A DNA stretch of 64,000 nucleotides, taken from assembly GCA_910577435.1 (NCBI GenBank), contig CAJTLV010000001.1:62001-126000 (forward strand), given 5' to 3'. A program made the position numbers and the translations under genes. The notes beneath the pieces were generated by a model, which made no database searches, was not told the DNA's origin, and was given only the letters and a program-made list of their open reading frames with translations. The DNA is from an uncultured Christensenella sp. (lineage in GTDB: Bacteria; Bacillota; Clostridia; Christensenellales; Pumilibacteraceae). Shown here piece after piece: positions 1 through 7,340 of this stretch (within the stretch, counting starts at the first letter, position 1; each line of letters opens with the position of its first letter).

Positions 1-672
1 CCGTAAAGCGTTTTTCAACACAATGTCGTGCGTATCGGCACCGCCGAGCGTCTTACGCACACGGTCGTGTACGCTTTTGCGCCCGTCGATACTTATGACA
101 ACGTTATACATCTGCTCGTTGAAAAAGTCTATATCTTCATCGGTCAGCTTGTATGCGTTTGTAGTGATCGTAAATCTGAAATTCTTATTGTGTTCTTTTT
201 CGAGCGAACGCGCGTAATACACCGTTTGCTTTACGACTTCGAAATCGAGCATCGGCTCGCCGCCGAAAAAGTCCACTTCCAAATTACGACGTGCACCGCT
301 GTACTTAACAAGCATATCGATTGCCGCTTTTGCCGTATCGAACGACATATTGCGGCGCTCGTCGTTGTACGTCCCGCCGTCGGCAAAACAATACGCACAC
401 GCAAAATTACAGTTGTGCGAAACATTAAGGCACATTGCTTTTATGACCGGCGTATACGGCGGCAACTCGGCTTTGATCGCGGGAGCAAACAGTATCCCGT
501 CGTCCGTCAACCGATTTATTTCGGCTTTGGCCTCGTCGATCTCACACGACGAAAACGGCGACATATCGTCGCCGTCCAAAATAGCTTTCACAACACGGTC
601 TATCTCGAAGAACGATCCGCTCTCAGTATCGATCGCGAACAGTTTGCCGGAAAACCCGAACGTATGTACCAT
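1..672 (-). CDS. scfB: SCIFF ranthipeptide maturase, radical SAM (3' part missing)
   Basis: Only the first 224 codons are in the window; the gene runs off the left edge. Residues 1-60 resemble the peptide-recognition region of SCIFF maturases. The radical SAM cluster motif CNFACAYC has cysteines at 88, 92 and 95, and FFGGEP at 135-140 is the usual SAM-binding GGEP. The family uses SAM and auxiliary iron-sulfur clusters, carried in a C-terminal SPASM-type region not visible here, to form thioether bonds in the SCIFF peptide. The ATG overlaps the stop of the precursor gene as TAATG, so the two are translationally coupled. The enzyme class is certain; the SCIFF assignment rests on the adjacent precursor. 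Confidence 0.93.
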   Translation of the reverse strand, partial: MVHTFGFSGKLFAIDTESGSFFEIDRVVKAILDGDDMSPFSSCEIDEAKAEINRLTDDGILFAPAIKAELPPYTPVIKAMCLNVSHNCNFACAYCFADGGTYNDERRNMSFDTAKAAIDMLVKYSGARRNLEVDFFGGEPMLDFEVVKQTVYYARSLEKEHNKNFRFTITTNAYKLTDEDIDFFNEQMYNVVISIDGRKSVHDRVRKTLGGADTHDIVLKNALR

Positions 673-848
673 TATTTATCTTTTCTTTGCGGATTGCGGA
701 CTTTGACTCCGCCCTTGCGCTCACAGGACTGATTGCCTACCGTGCAACTTGTTTTGCAAGCGGACTGACAACTGGTTTGGCATTCGCCGCATGCCGTATC
801 GCAACCGGTATCGATAGTCGACTTCCTGATAACTTTTATGTGAGACAT
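672..848 (-). CDS. scfA: SCIFF ranthipeptide precursor (58 aa, seven cysteines)
   Basis: This short gene encodes a 58-residue peptide whose core CGECQTSCQSACKTSC, followed by TVGNQSC, is the hallmark of the six-cysteines-in-forty-five family. The six canonical cysteines are 20, 23, 27, 31, 35 and 42. A seventh lies at residue 16 and is unusual. After the core there is a basic tail of about 15 residues rich in Lys and Arg. A GGAGG ribosome binding site sits 7 bases before the ATG, and a sigma-A-like promoter lies just upstream. The peptide is expected to be cross-linked by the radical SAM enzyme encoded next to it. Its biological role is not established; ranthipeptides have been linked to signalling in some clostridia. 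Confidence 0.95.
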   Translation of the reverse strand: MSHIKVIRKSTIDTGCDTACGECQTSCQSACKTSCTVGNQSCERKGGVKVRNPQRKDK

Positions 849-874
849 AATATCCTCCGAAATTCTTTTGTACC

Positions 875-903
875 ATTATACAGCTATCCGACACAAAAAT
901 CAA
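875..903 (-). promoter_or_regulatory. Sigma-A-type promoter of the SCIFF operon
   Basis: On the minus strand TTGATT (898-903) and TATAAT (875-880) are separated by 17 bases. The -10 box ends about 26 bases before the scfA start codon. Confidence 0.75.
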
Positions 904-931
904 GCGATTGCATACATTTTTATAAATTCGG

Positions 932-1324
932 TCAGTGCTTTTTTATGTTGACTGCGATTATACCACTTATCATTCCAGTCACGGTGCCCAGAACACAGTC
1001 GTTAAGAAGAGATAATCCCACTTCGAAATGTGAGTTGATGAGCGAGAAAATTACGTATGACAGCCACACGAATATAAACCCGCAAATCAATCCGCGCAAC
1101 CAACCGTTTTTGGGTTTTCGCAACGACGTTATGCAACCTATAAATATCGCCAAACTTTTAATTACCTGATTGAATATGGGAATCGCACCGTCGGAAACAT
1201 TAAACAGTTTGACTATCAATGCCGATAAAAGCATCGCCAGAAGCGCAACTATAAGCGCGATAATATTCGCCTTGAATATCTCGAAAACATATCCCCTGTC
1301 TACCGGCTCACGTTTTGTTCGCAT
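932..1324 (-). CDS. TIGR04086 family (YrzE-like) four-helix membrane protein
   Basis: The 130-residue protein has a short charged N-terminus and four hydrophobic segments at about 18-42, 50-68, 78-97 and 104-126, with an RKPKNGWLRGLICG-type loop between the second and third. This fits the small TIGR04086/DUF3792 membrane family common in Firmicutes, which has no known function. It follows yajC after a hairpin terminator whose distal arm carries this gene's GGAGG ribosome binding site, so its translation may depend on whether that hairpin forms. The ATG is 6 bases after the GGAGG site. Family assignment is from pattern and context; no biochemical role can be given. Confidence 0.8.
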   Translation of the reverse strand: MRTKREPVDRGYVFEIFKANIIALIVALLAMLLSALIVKLFNVSDGAIPIFNQVIKSLAIFIGCITSLRKPKNGWLRGLICGFIFVWLSYVIFSLINSHFEVGLSLLNDCVLGTVTGMISGIIAVNIKKH

Positions 1325-1328
1325 AAAA

Positions 1329-1362
1329 AACCTCCGCTACATCATTACGATATGCGGAGGTT
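1329..1362 (-). terminator. Terminator hairpin after yajC that contains the next gene's ribosome binding site
   Basis: On the minus strand AACCTCCGC pairs with GCGGAGGTT (9 bp, 16-base loop), followed directly by a T tract that ends at the ATG of the membrane protein gene. The GGAGG in the distal arm is that gene's only good Shine-Dalgarno sequence. Confidence 0.75.
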
Positions 1363-1387
1363 AGATCTTATAGACTAATTTAGACAA

Positions 1388-2044
1388 TTACTTTTTTGTC
1401 GATTTATTGGCGCTGTTGACAGGTTTTTTCTTAGCGGGCGTCGCCGATTTGGGAGCGCTTGCCTTAGCGGGTTTTTTCTGTTCGTCTTCCGCTTTGGCAG
1501 CCGTAGCGTCGGATGTTTCGACAGTATTCTCTGCGACGGTCGTATTCGCGCTGCTTTCGGTGGGCGCAACCGTTTCGTCCGCAACTACCTTCGTATCGAC
1601 GGCTGCTTGCTCGGACTCGGACGTCGCCGCTGTTTCGGGAGTTTTATCTTTGTCGGCAACGGGATCCGCTTTGGTATTTTCTACGGGTTTTTCTTCGGCT
1701 ACCGGTGCGGCAGGCTGCGCCGCGCGGCTCATAACCTGATAGAGAGCCTGAATATCCAAAAGCATAGTCATTTTATTGTCGCCCTCGCCCGTCTCGATGA
1801 GCATTTCTTTTTCTGTGGGCGATACCTGTCTGATTTCGACTATTGTGCCGATTATTCCGCCGACCGTTTTAACCACGTCGCCGGGACGCAACGAGTTGTG
1901 AAGCTCGTTAGTTTGTTTGGCGCGTTTTTTGTTGGTGAACATAGGTACGACAAGCAACGCTACGATGAGAAGTACCAACAATCCCACAAAAATCCAAGTG
2001 GTAATCTGATTGTTGTTGTCGGCACTCAAAAATGCAGTTATCAT
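1388..2044 (-). CDS. yajC: Preprotein translocase subunit YajC
   Basis: YajC is the small membrane subunit that associates with SecDF and the Sec translocase. The 218-residue product has one membrane helix at about 15-37, followed by the conserved LRPGDVVKTVGGIIGTI stretch typical of the family. The C-terminal half is a long low-complexity Ala/Lys/Glu/Thr-rich tail, so the protein is about twice the usual length of roughly 100 residues. The start at 2044 is chosen because AGGAGA lies at the right distance and the helix then begins near residue 15; a longer frame upstream adds only unconserved residues. A sigma-A promoter lies 29 bases upstream. Confidence 0.93.
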   Translation of the reverse strand: MITAFLSADNNNQITTWIFVGLLVLLIVALLVVPMFTNKKRAKQTNELHNSLRPGDVVKTVGGIIGTIVEIRQVSPTEKEMLIETGEGDNKMTMLLDIQALYQVMSRAAQPAAPVAEEKPVENTKADPVADKDKTPETAATSESEQAAVDTKVVADETVAPTESSANTTVAENTVETSDATAAKAEDEQKKPAKASAPKSATPAKKKPVNSANKSTKK

Positions 2045-2072
2045 ATTAGATCTCCTTAACATTGATTGGTTT

Positions 2073-2101
2073 ATTATACCACAAGGTATGGCAAAAGGCA
2101 A
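2073..2101 (-). promoter_or_regulatory. Sigma-A-type promoter of yajC
   Basis: TTGCCT (2096-2101) and TATAAT (2073-2078) on the minus strand are 17 bases apart, just upstream of the yajC ribosome binding site. Confidence 0.7.
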
Positions 2102-2131
2102 TCAAATATCAAGCCGTCTACGGCAATTTTA

Positions 2132-2884
2132 CTATTTTTTTGTCTTATTCTTGCGACTATTGGACATTTTGGCGTCAAATATACCCGTAAGTCTGCCGAA
2201 CAACTCGCTGTTTGTTATTCCCCCGTCGATCACCAGTTCGAGCGGAGCGAGATCGATCAAGTAATACATCAACTCCATACTGTCACCCGCATTGACGTCG
2301 AGCAATGAATTTTTCAGATTTCCGGTCAATCTGTATTTACCGTCGCGTTCGCAAACGGTCAACTTGTTGATCTTCGGATTTACGGCGCTTATCAAAAAGC
2401 GCAAAAGCTCATTGTAGGTATCGTCGTCGTTCAGATATGCTCCGTTGCTTATCGTAAGCCGACAGATTTCAAGCCATCTTTCTTTGAGTTCGCCTAGCTT
2501 GAAATTGAATATACCGTCAAGCGCCATTCCGTCCTCAACGGCAATAACGTCGGACAGGATCTTATGCTCGTTTTCTCTGTCGAATGCCACAAGCGTCCGC
2601 AGCAAAATTTCATAGCGCAAAGACGGCAAACAAATTGAAAGATTCCGCTTGATATAATCGAACTTTGTCACAACCGCAAACATTTCGATCAAACAATCTT
2701 TTATTACGGAACACATTTGTACACGAAATTCCGGTTCGCACCCAAACCCGCAATAAAGTCTACTTCCCGACATATGCAGTGCGGTCACTGCGGAACAAGT
2801 GCCGAGTTTGTTTTTTATGATGTCTTCAACCGAATACAGCCAGTCAGCTTTTGAACCATCGACGCTTACGGTAATTTGAAACAT
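2132..2884 (-). CDS. ytxC: Putative sporulation protein YtxC
   Basis: The 250-residue protein matches the YtxC family in its C-terminal half: a FKLGELKERW segment near 127, a helical DTYNELLRFL segment near 157, and a closing LIDLAPLELVIDGG segment near 215. In Bacillus and Clostridia this family is tied to sporulation but its function is not known. There is no signal peptide or clear membrane helix. A sigma-E-like promoter lies directly upstream, which supports expression in the mother cell. The ribosome binding site is GGGGGAAG. The gene stands alone between the yajC promoter and the divergent tRNA cluster. Confidence 0.8.
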   Translation of the reverse strand: MFQITVSVDGSKADWLYSVEDIIKNKLGTCSAVTALHMSGSRLYCGFGCEPEFRVQMCSVIKDCLIEMFAVVTKFDYIKRNLSICLPSLRYEILLRTLVAFDRENEHKILSDVIAVEDGMALDGIFNFKLGELKERWLEICRLTISNGAYLNDDDTYNELLRFLISAVNPKINKLTVCERDGKYRLTGNLKNSLLDVNAGDSMELMYYLIDLAPLELVIDGGITNSELFGRLTGIFDAKMSNSRKNKTKK

Positions 2885-2900
2885 ATACTTCCCCCGAAGT

Positions 2901-2929
2901 ATTTTATGAATAGTTCGAACATTTTACGC
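2901..2929 (-). promoter_or_regulatory. Candidate sigma-E promoter of ytxC
   Basis: On the minus strand GCGTAAA (2923-2929) and CATAAAAT (2901-2908) are separated by 14 bases. They match 5 of 7 and 7 of 8 positions of the Bacillus sigma-E boxes (KMATAWT and CATACANT). Statistical support was not computed. Confidence 0.5.
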
Positions 2930-3012
2930 ACGATAAATCAATTTAATGGAAACAGGACAAGACCCATTGCATAAAAATAATTAAAAAAGTTCGTCAAATC
3001 AATGAAAAAAGG

Positions 3013-3041
3013 TTGATTTTTTCTCTCCCATTTGATATTAT
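3013..3041 (+). promoter_or_regulatory. Promoter of the tRNA cluster
   Basis: TTGATT (3013-3018) and TATTAT (3036-3041) are 17 bases apart and end 21 bases before the first tRNA. Confidence 0.65.
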
Positions 3042-3062
3042 AGTAAAGCACCGATTGCTCGT

Positions 3063-3138
3063 GGGAGCATAGCTCAGCTGGGAGAGCATCTGCCTTACAA
3101 GCAGAGGGTCATAGGTTCGAGTCCTATTGTTCCCACCA
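3063..3138 (+). tRNA. tRNA-Val (anticodon TAC)
   Basis: The sequence folds as a 76-base cloverleaf. GGGAGCA pairs with TGTTCCC in the acceptor stem, the anticodon loop CTTACAA sits in a CTGC/GCAG stem, the T loop GGTTCGAGTCC is standard, and the CCA end is encoded. Confidence 0.97.
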
Positions 3139-3156
3139 CATTGCCCGATATGATGC

Positions 3157-3230
3157 GGCACCATAGCCAAGCGGTAAGGCAGGAGCCTGCAAAGCTCTAA
3201 TCCCCGGTCCGATTCCGGGTGGTGCCTCCA
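3157..3230 (+). tRNA. tRNA-Cys (anticodon GCA)
   Basis: This is a 74-base cloverleaf with acceptor GGCACCA/TGGTGCC, anticodon GCA in the loop CTGCAAA, a normal T arm (GGTCCGATTCC) and an encoded CCA. Confidence 0.97.
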
Positions 3231-3319
3231 AAAGCCTCAAATGCGGGCAAAACAAAACGCGGAGCACAAATACTTCGCGTTTTAATTTTACATAACGGCG
3301 GACTTCCCGCCGCAGATAC

Positions 3320-3406
3320 GCCGCTGTGACGGAATAGGCAGACGTAACAGACTTAAAATCTGTCGAGAGAAATCTCATACCGGTTCAAGTCCGGTCAGCG
3401 GTACCA
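3320..3406 (+). tRNA. tRNA-Leu (anticodon TAA)
   Basis: This is an 87-base class II tRNA with a long variable arm (CGAGAGAAATCTCA). The anticodon TAA lies in CTTAAAA and CCA is encoded. The first acceptor pair is G-U, which is slightly unusual. Confidence 0.96.
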
Positions 3407-3434
3407 AAGCCCCCGATTTTGCGTCGAGGGCTTT
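3406..3434 (+). terminator. Terminator of the tRNA cluster
   Basis: An 11-bp stem with one mismatch (AAAGCCCCCGA against TCGAGGGCTTT, 7-base loop) is followed by a T-rich tract within 20 bases on the plus strand. It also lies at the end of the convergent minus-strand module and may serve both. Confidence 0.75.
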
Positions 3435-3440
3435 GTCAAT

Positions 3441-4745
3441 TTATTTTTTTTCGTTATACAGTTCCATTACATCTGCGACTGCGCGGCTGATCTCGCTTTC
3501 CACGTAAAAATTGCCGTCACCGCTGCGTATACAACGGGCAAAATGCACAAGTTCCATAGAAAGTCCTTCGTTATCGCTCTTATAGTAATAAGGCTTATTA
3601 TTCGACGCATCTTCAAACCGCGCCTCGAAATATTCCGATTTCCACCAAGGCGCAGGAACGTAAATATATCCTTTTGTGCCAGATATACGAAGATCGCCTT
3701 CCGACTTAACGCCCAAACCAGTGCTTATCGTTGCTATAGCACCGTCGTACTCCATATTCACCTTAGTGAAAATATCGTCCAGATTATCGTCACCCAATGA
3801 AGAAAACGAGACTTTTTTATATCCCAATCCCAACAGTTTGAATATAGGTAAAAGCGCTATCGCACCCCAATCGGTAAAGCTCGAAAAATACTTAGTCTTT
3901 ACAAGCCAATCATAATTTTCAAGGCTTGTACACGTGACGTCTATCGATTTGACGTCGCCTATAAGTCCGCCTTTAACAAGCAATATCATTCTGGAAAATG
4001 CCAACATATAAGCTGTTTTGATCGAATCAAATAAAACAGTTTTATTCCTATGGGCAGTAGCCGTCAGTTCATCATACTTTTCGGCGGACAACGCCATAGG
4101 CGAATTCGATATGACGTGCTTACCTTTTTCTATTGCGCGTTTTATAAAGTCGTAACGTTTTTCGGGACGGGTCGCAACATAAATCGCATCGACTTTATCG
4201 AGCATTTTATCGTAGCTGTCGTATACAGTCGTAAACGATTTCCTATTCCCGAAATATTCTTCGTCAAGAAAGACCTTTCCCATCTCGACGCCGTCGACTG
4301 CGGCGGCGGTTTTTATCAATTTGGTCATTGACGGATCGCTGCCGACAGTCCCGATGACAACGGGTTTATTCGATCTGAGTTGCGTACTGGAAACACCTTC
4401 CGTTCGCGGCAGATATATTACCTGACAATATTCGTTCAAATAGTCGAATTTACCTTTCCAATCCGAACCGATGGCGAATATGCTTATATTGTTGCGTTTA
4501 ATGTCATCGATTTTCTGTCCGACATATTCTTCGGGAAAAACTTCGTCTGCAATACCTGTTGCTTTAACCGCTTCTATGCGCTCCATAAGGCTTTGCCGCA
4601 CATTTATCTTGCCGCGCGAAACGTCGAAGTTTTCGGTAGTTACGCCAACGCACAGATAGTCGCCGAGAGCCTTTGCGCGTTTCAGAATATTTATATGACC
4701 CTGATGCAAAAGGTCGAAAGTTCCGTAAGTAATTACCTTGATCAT
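3441..4745 (-). CDS. Fusion of a TagD-like cytidylyltransferase and a Gfo/Idh/MocA-type oxidoreductase
   Basis: Residues 1-125 are a glycerol-3-phosphate cytidylyltransferase-type domain with the nucleotidyl-transfer HxGH motif (HQGH, 14-17) and the RTEGVSST motif (114-121). Residues 128-434 are a Gfo/Idh/MocA-like oxidoreductase with an N-terminal Rossmann fold. The usual EKP motif of that fold reads NSP at 214-216, so its conserved lysine is replaced by serine, and the glycine-rich loop (GTVGSD) is also altered. Reductase-cytidylyltransferase pairs often make CDP-activated alcohols for surface polymers, as in ribulose-5-phosphate reductase/CDP-ribitol enzymes. By analogy this protein may prepare a CDP-linked polyol or amino-alcohol. 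The gene follows an aminotransferase gene by 9 bases. The substrate is unknown. Confidence 0.85.
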   Translation of the reverse strand: MIKVITYGTFDLLHQGHINILKRAKALGDYLCVGVTTENFDVSRGKINVRQSLMERIEAVKATGIADEVFPEEYVGQKIDDIKRNNISIFAIGSDWKGKFDYLNEYCQVIYLPRTEGVSSTQLRSNKPVVIGTVGSDPSMTKLIKTAAAVDGVEMGKVFLDEEYFGNRKSFTTVYDSYDKMLDKVDAIYVATRPEKRYDFIKRAIEKGKHVISNSPMALSAEKYDELTATAHRNKTVLFDSIKTAYMLAFSRMILLVKGGLIGDVKSIDVTCTSLENYDWLVKTKYFSSFTDWGAIALLPIFKLLGLGYKKVSFSSLGDDNLDDIFTKVNMEYDGAIATISTGLGVKSEGDLRISGTKGYIYVPAPWWKSEYFEARFEDASNNKPYYYKSDNEGLSMELVHFARCIRSGDGNFYVESEISRAVADVMELYNEKK

Positions 4746-4754
4746 AATTAAGGC

Positions 4755-5882
4755 TTACCCCCCCTCGACTTTTTCGTCAACGGCAAAAAACGCGCCAAGC
4801 GCTTCGATCAACCTATCGTAATCGGTGTTATCGAGTGCGCCCATATGTCCCACGCGAAATACTTTATCGCGCAATTCACCGCCGTTCGGACATACCCAAA
4901 TATTATAATCGTTCATCAATGTCTCGAACACATTGTAAGCAGACTTTGACGTATCGCTCAATACAAGCGACGTGACACAGTCCGACGGCGAATCGGCAAA
5001 CATCGATATAGGCAATTTCTTAATTCCGTCGCGAAAATATTTTGCTCGCTTCCGACACTTGGCTATTTCACCGTCCGTGCCGCCGTCTCGTTCTATTTGT
5101 TTAAGCCGACCGTGCAACTGCAATAATGTTCCGACAGCGGGAGTGAACGGCGTTTGACCGCGTTCCCCGTCTTTCAAATATGCTTTCAAATCGAAATACA
5201 ACGATTTGATATTGTTTCTTAATACCCTGTCTACTGCGCGCTCATTCAGCGCGAGCAAAGAAAGACCGGGAGCGAGAGCCAACGCTTTCTGAGAACCCGT
5301 AATAACAATGTCGGCACAGGACTCGGACATATCTATCCTATCGCACAGAAACGCACTGACGGCGTCGACGATCAAGAAAATATTATTTAGCCGACAGAAC
5401 TCGGAAATCAAATTCAAATCGTACAAAACGCCCGTAGACGTTTCGCAAAGATTAACCAAAAAAGCCGTGTAATTGTGCGCATTATACGAAAACAACTGCT
5501 CGCGAGTAAGCGTCTTACCGTACTCGCATTTAATTACATCGTGCGGGATCGAATGAATATCGCAAATGTCGCAAAAGCGCGAGCCGAAAGTGCCTCCGTT
5601 TACGACGAGAACCCGATCGCCTGCGTCGAGAGTATTGATAACAGCCGCTTCCATTGCCGATGTTCCCGAACCCGTCAAAAACACGGCGCGCGAATTTTCG
5701 GGCGCATTCAAGAGCGATAAATACATTCTTTCGTTATATTTGACTATTTCGGAAAACGCCGCAGTTCTGAAATACGGGATTTGCTGCGAGCCTATTTCCA
5801 GAACCTCGTCGCTCATCATAACAGGACCGACTGCAAAATTCAACGGCTTATTTTCGCGATTTCTTCCTTGTTGTATCTTCAT
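4755..5882 (-). CDS. Class V PLP-dependent aminotransferase (alanine-glyoxylate / AEP transaminase type)
   Basis: This 375-residue enzyme is of fold type I, class V. It has FAVGPVMMSDEV near the start, a phosphate-binding TGSGTSAMEA segment at about 70-79, the cofactor-contacting DAVSAF, and the PLP lysine in the motif ITGSQKALALAPG. The nearest families are alanine-glyoxylate and 2-aminoethylphosphonate-pyruvate transaminases. The tight link to the cytidylyltransferase-oxidoreductase fusion suggests that the two proteins make an activated amino compound for the cell envelope; this is inference. No phosphonate mutase or other phosphonate gene is present in the window, so a phosphonate substrate cannot be asserted. 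Confidence 0.85.
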   Translation of the reverse strand: MKIQQGRNRENKPLNFAVGPVMMSDEVLEIGSQQIPYFRTAAFSEIVKYNERMYLSLLNAPENSRAVFLTGSGTSAMEAAVINTLDAGDRVLVVNGGTFGSRFCDICDIHSIPHDVIKCEYGKTLTREQLFSYNAHNYTAFLVNLCETSTGVLYDLNLISEFCRLNNIFLIVDAVSAFLCDRIDMSESCADIVITGSQKALALAPGLSLLALNERAVDRVLRNNIKSLYFDLKAYLKDGERGQTPFTPAVGTLLQLHGRLKQIERDGGTDGEIAKCRKRAKYFRDGIKKLPISMFADSPSDCVTSLVLSDTSKSAYNVFETLMNDYNIWVCPNGGELRDKVFRVGHMGALDNTDYDRLIEALGAFFAVDEKVEGG

Positions 5883-5912
5883 ATTATCACCGATGCGGTT
5901 AATGGAGTAGTT

Positions 5913-7340
5913 TTACACCTTTATATCGGGTGTGTACTGCGTATATTTTTCCGATTTGAACAGCGGATCGATATAATCCGCAATAAAGTCGTCAACCTGC
6001 TGAGATGCGCGTCCTATAAAGTTTTCGGGCTTCAATATATTATCTATATTATCCCACACTGCGGCAAACTTATCATCGGATTTGATACGCTCGATAAGGT
6101 CGTTGCGCTCGCCGCGTTCTTTAACGGCTTTGGCGCTTTCCATAGAATGCCTACGGATTGCCTCGTGAAGTTCTTGCCTATCACCGCCCGCTTTTACGCA
6201 TTCCATAAGAATTTCTTCCGTAGCCATAAACGGCAGTTCGTCGTTTATTCTGCGCGCGATCACTCCCGGATATACCACAAGGTTATCGGTTACATTGATA
6301 TAGATATTCAAAACCCCGTCCAAAGCCAAGAACGCTTGCGGGATCGTAAGACGCTTGTTGGCGCTGTCGTCGAGCGTGCGTTCGAACCACTGCGTCGATG
6401 CAGTTACCGCCTCGTTCATAGGCATCGATTCGACGAATCGGGCGAGCGCGCAAATGCGTTCGCTACGCATAGGATTGCGCTTATATGCCATCGCCGAAGA
6501 ACCGATCTGCGTTTTTTCGAACGGCTCTTCCACTTCCTTAAACGACTGCATTATGCGCATATCGTTTGCAAACTTATAAGCGCTCTGCGCGATCTGAGAC
6601 AGCAACGACGTAACTTGATAATCGAACTTTCTCGTATATGTCTGTCCGCTTACCGCAAACACTCGCTCGAAACCGAGCTTTTTAACTACTTTCTTTTCAA
6701 GTTCGCGCACTTTGTTCCCGTCGCCGTCGAACAGCGATAAAAAGCTCGCCTGCGTTCCTGTCGTACCTTTCACTCCGCGAAGTTTGTAATGACTCATCAA
6801 ATGCACAAGATCTTGATGATCCAAATACAAATCGTACAACCAAAGAGTTGCGCGCTTACCCAGAGTTGTAAGTTGCGCAGGTTGCAAGTGTGTATAACCC
6901 AACATAGGCAAATTTTTATATTTTAAGGCAAGCGCGCGCAGCTTGTCCATAACTGTAAGCATTTTGGTGCGAATGATCCCGAGCGCATCGTAAATCTGAA
7001 TAAGCTCGGCATTGTCCGTCACATAACAACTCGTCGCGCCGAGATGTATTATCGGCTTAGCTGTTTTCGCCTGTTCTCCGAACGCATGAACGTGCGCCAT
7101 CACATCGTGCCGAACGATCTTCTCTTCCTTTTCGGCAAACTCGTAATTAATATCTTCGGCAAACTTCTTCATTTCCGAGATCTGCTTATCGGTTATCGCA
7201 AGTCCGAGTTCTTTCTCGCTCTCGGCGAGCGCTATCCACAGCTTGCGCCAAAGTTTGAATTTGTAATCGTCCGAAAACACTTCCGCCATATGCCTGTCCG
7301 CATACCGCGTAATAAGCGGGTTTTCATAAATGTCTTTCAT
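5913..7340 (-). CDS. purB: Adenylosuccinate lyase
   Basis: PurB catalyses two steps of purine synthesis: cleavage of SAICAR, and of adenylosuccinate to AMP plus fumarate. The 475-residue protein carries the fumarase/aspartase superfamily signature SSAMAYKRNPMRSE near residue 285, the GATSCYVTDN loop and the TTGTQASF segment. The start at 7340 is preferred over an ATG 15 bases upstream because AGGAGA then lies 6-7 bases before it. The start overlaps the end of the M19 dipeptidase gene by 17 bases, which implies translational coupling. Length and motifs are normal. Confidence 0.96.
   Translation of the reverse strand: MKDIYENPLITRYADRHMAEVFSDDYKFKLWRKLWIALAESEKELGLAITDKQISEMKKFAEDINYEFAEKEEKIVRHDVMAHVHAFGEQAKTAKPIIHLGATSCYVTDNAELIQIYDALGIIRTKMLTVMDKLRALALKYKNLPMLGYTHLQPAQLTTLGKRATLWLYDLYLDHQDLVHLMSHYKLRGVKGTTGTQASFLSLFDGDGNKVRELEKKVVKKLGFERVFAVSGQTYTRKFDYQVTSLLSQIAQSAYKFANDMRIMQSFKEVEEPFEKTQIGSSAMAYKRNPMRSERICALARFVESMPMNEAVTASTQWFERTLDDSANKRLTIPQAFLALDGVLNIYINVTDNLVVYPGVIARRINDELPFMATEEILMECVKAGGDRQELHEAIRRHSMESAKAVKERGERNDLIERIKSDDKFAAVWDNIDNILKPENFIGRASQQVDDFIADYIDPLFKSEKYTQYTPDIKV

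Noticed and set aside
28..732. Plus-strand open frame of 234 codons at the left edge
   Set aside because: It is antisense to the SCIFF maturase and precursor, which are certain from motifs.
2101..2131. Short GCCGT/ACGGC repeat after ytxC as a terminator
   Set aside because: The loop would be only two bases and no T tract follows.
3124..3378. Minus-strand open frame across the tRNA cluster
   Set aside because: It overlaps three confident tRNA genes on the opposite strand.
4755..5882. Phosphonate biosynthesis locus
   Set aside because: The aminotransferase resembles AEP transaminase, but no PEP mutase or phosphonopyruvate decarboxylase is nearby, so this pathway is not supported.
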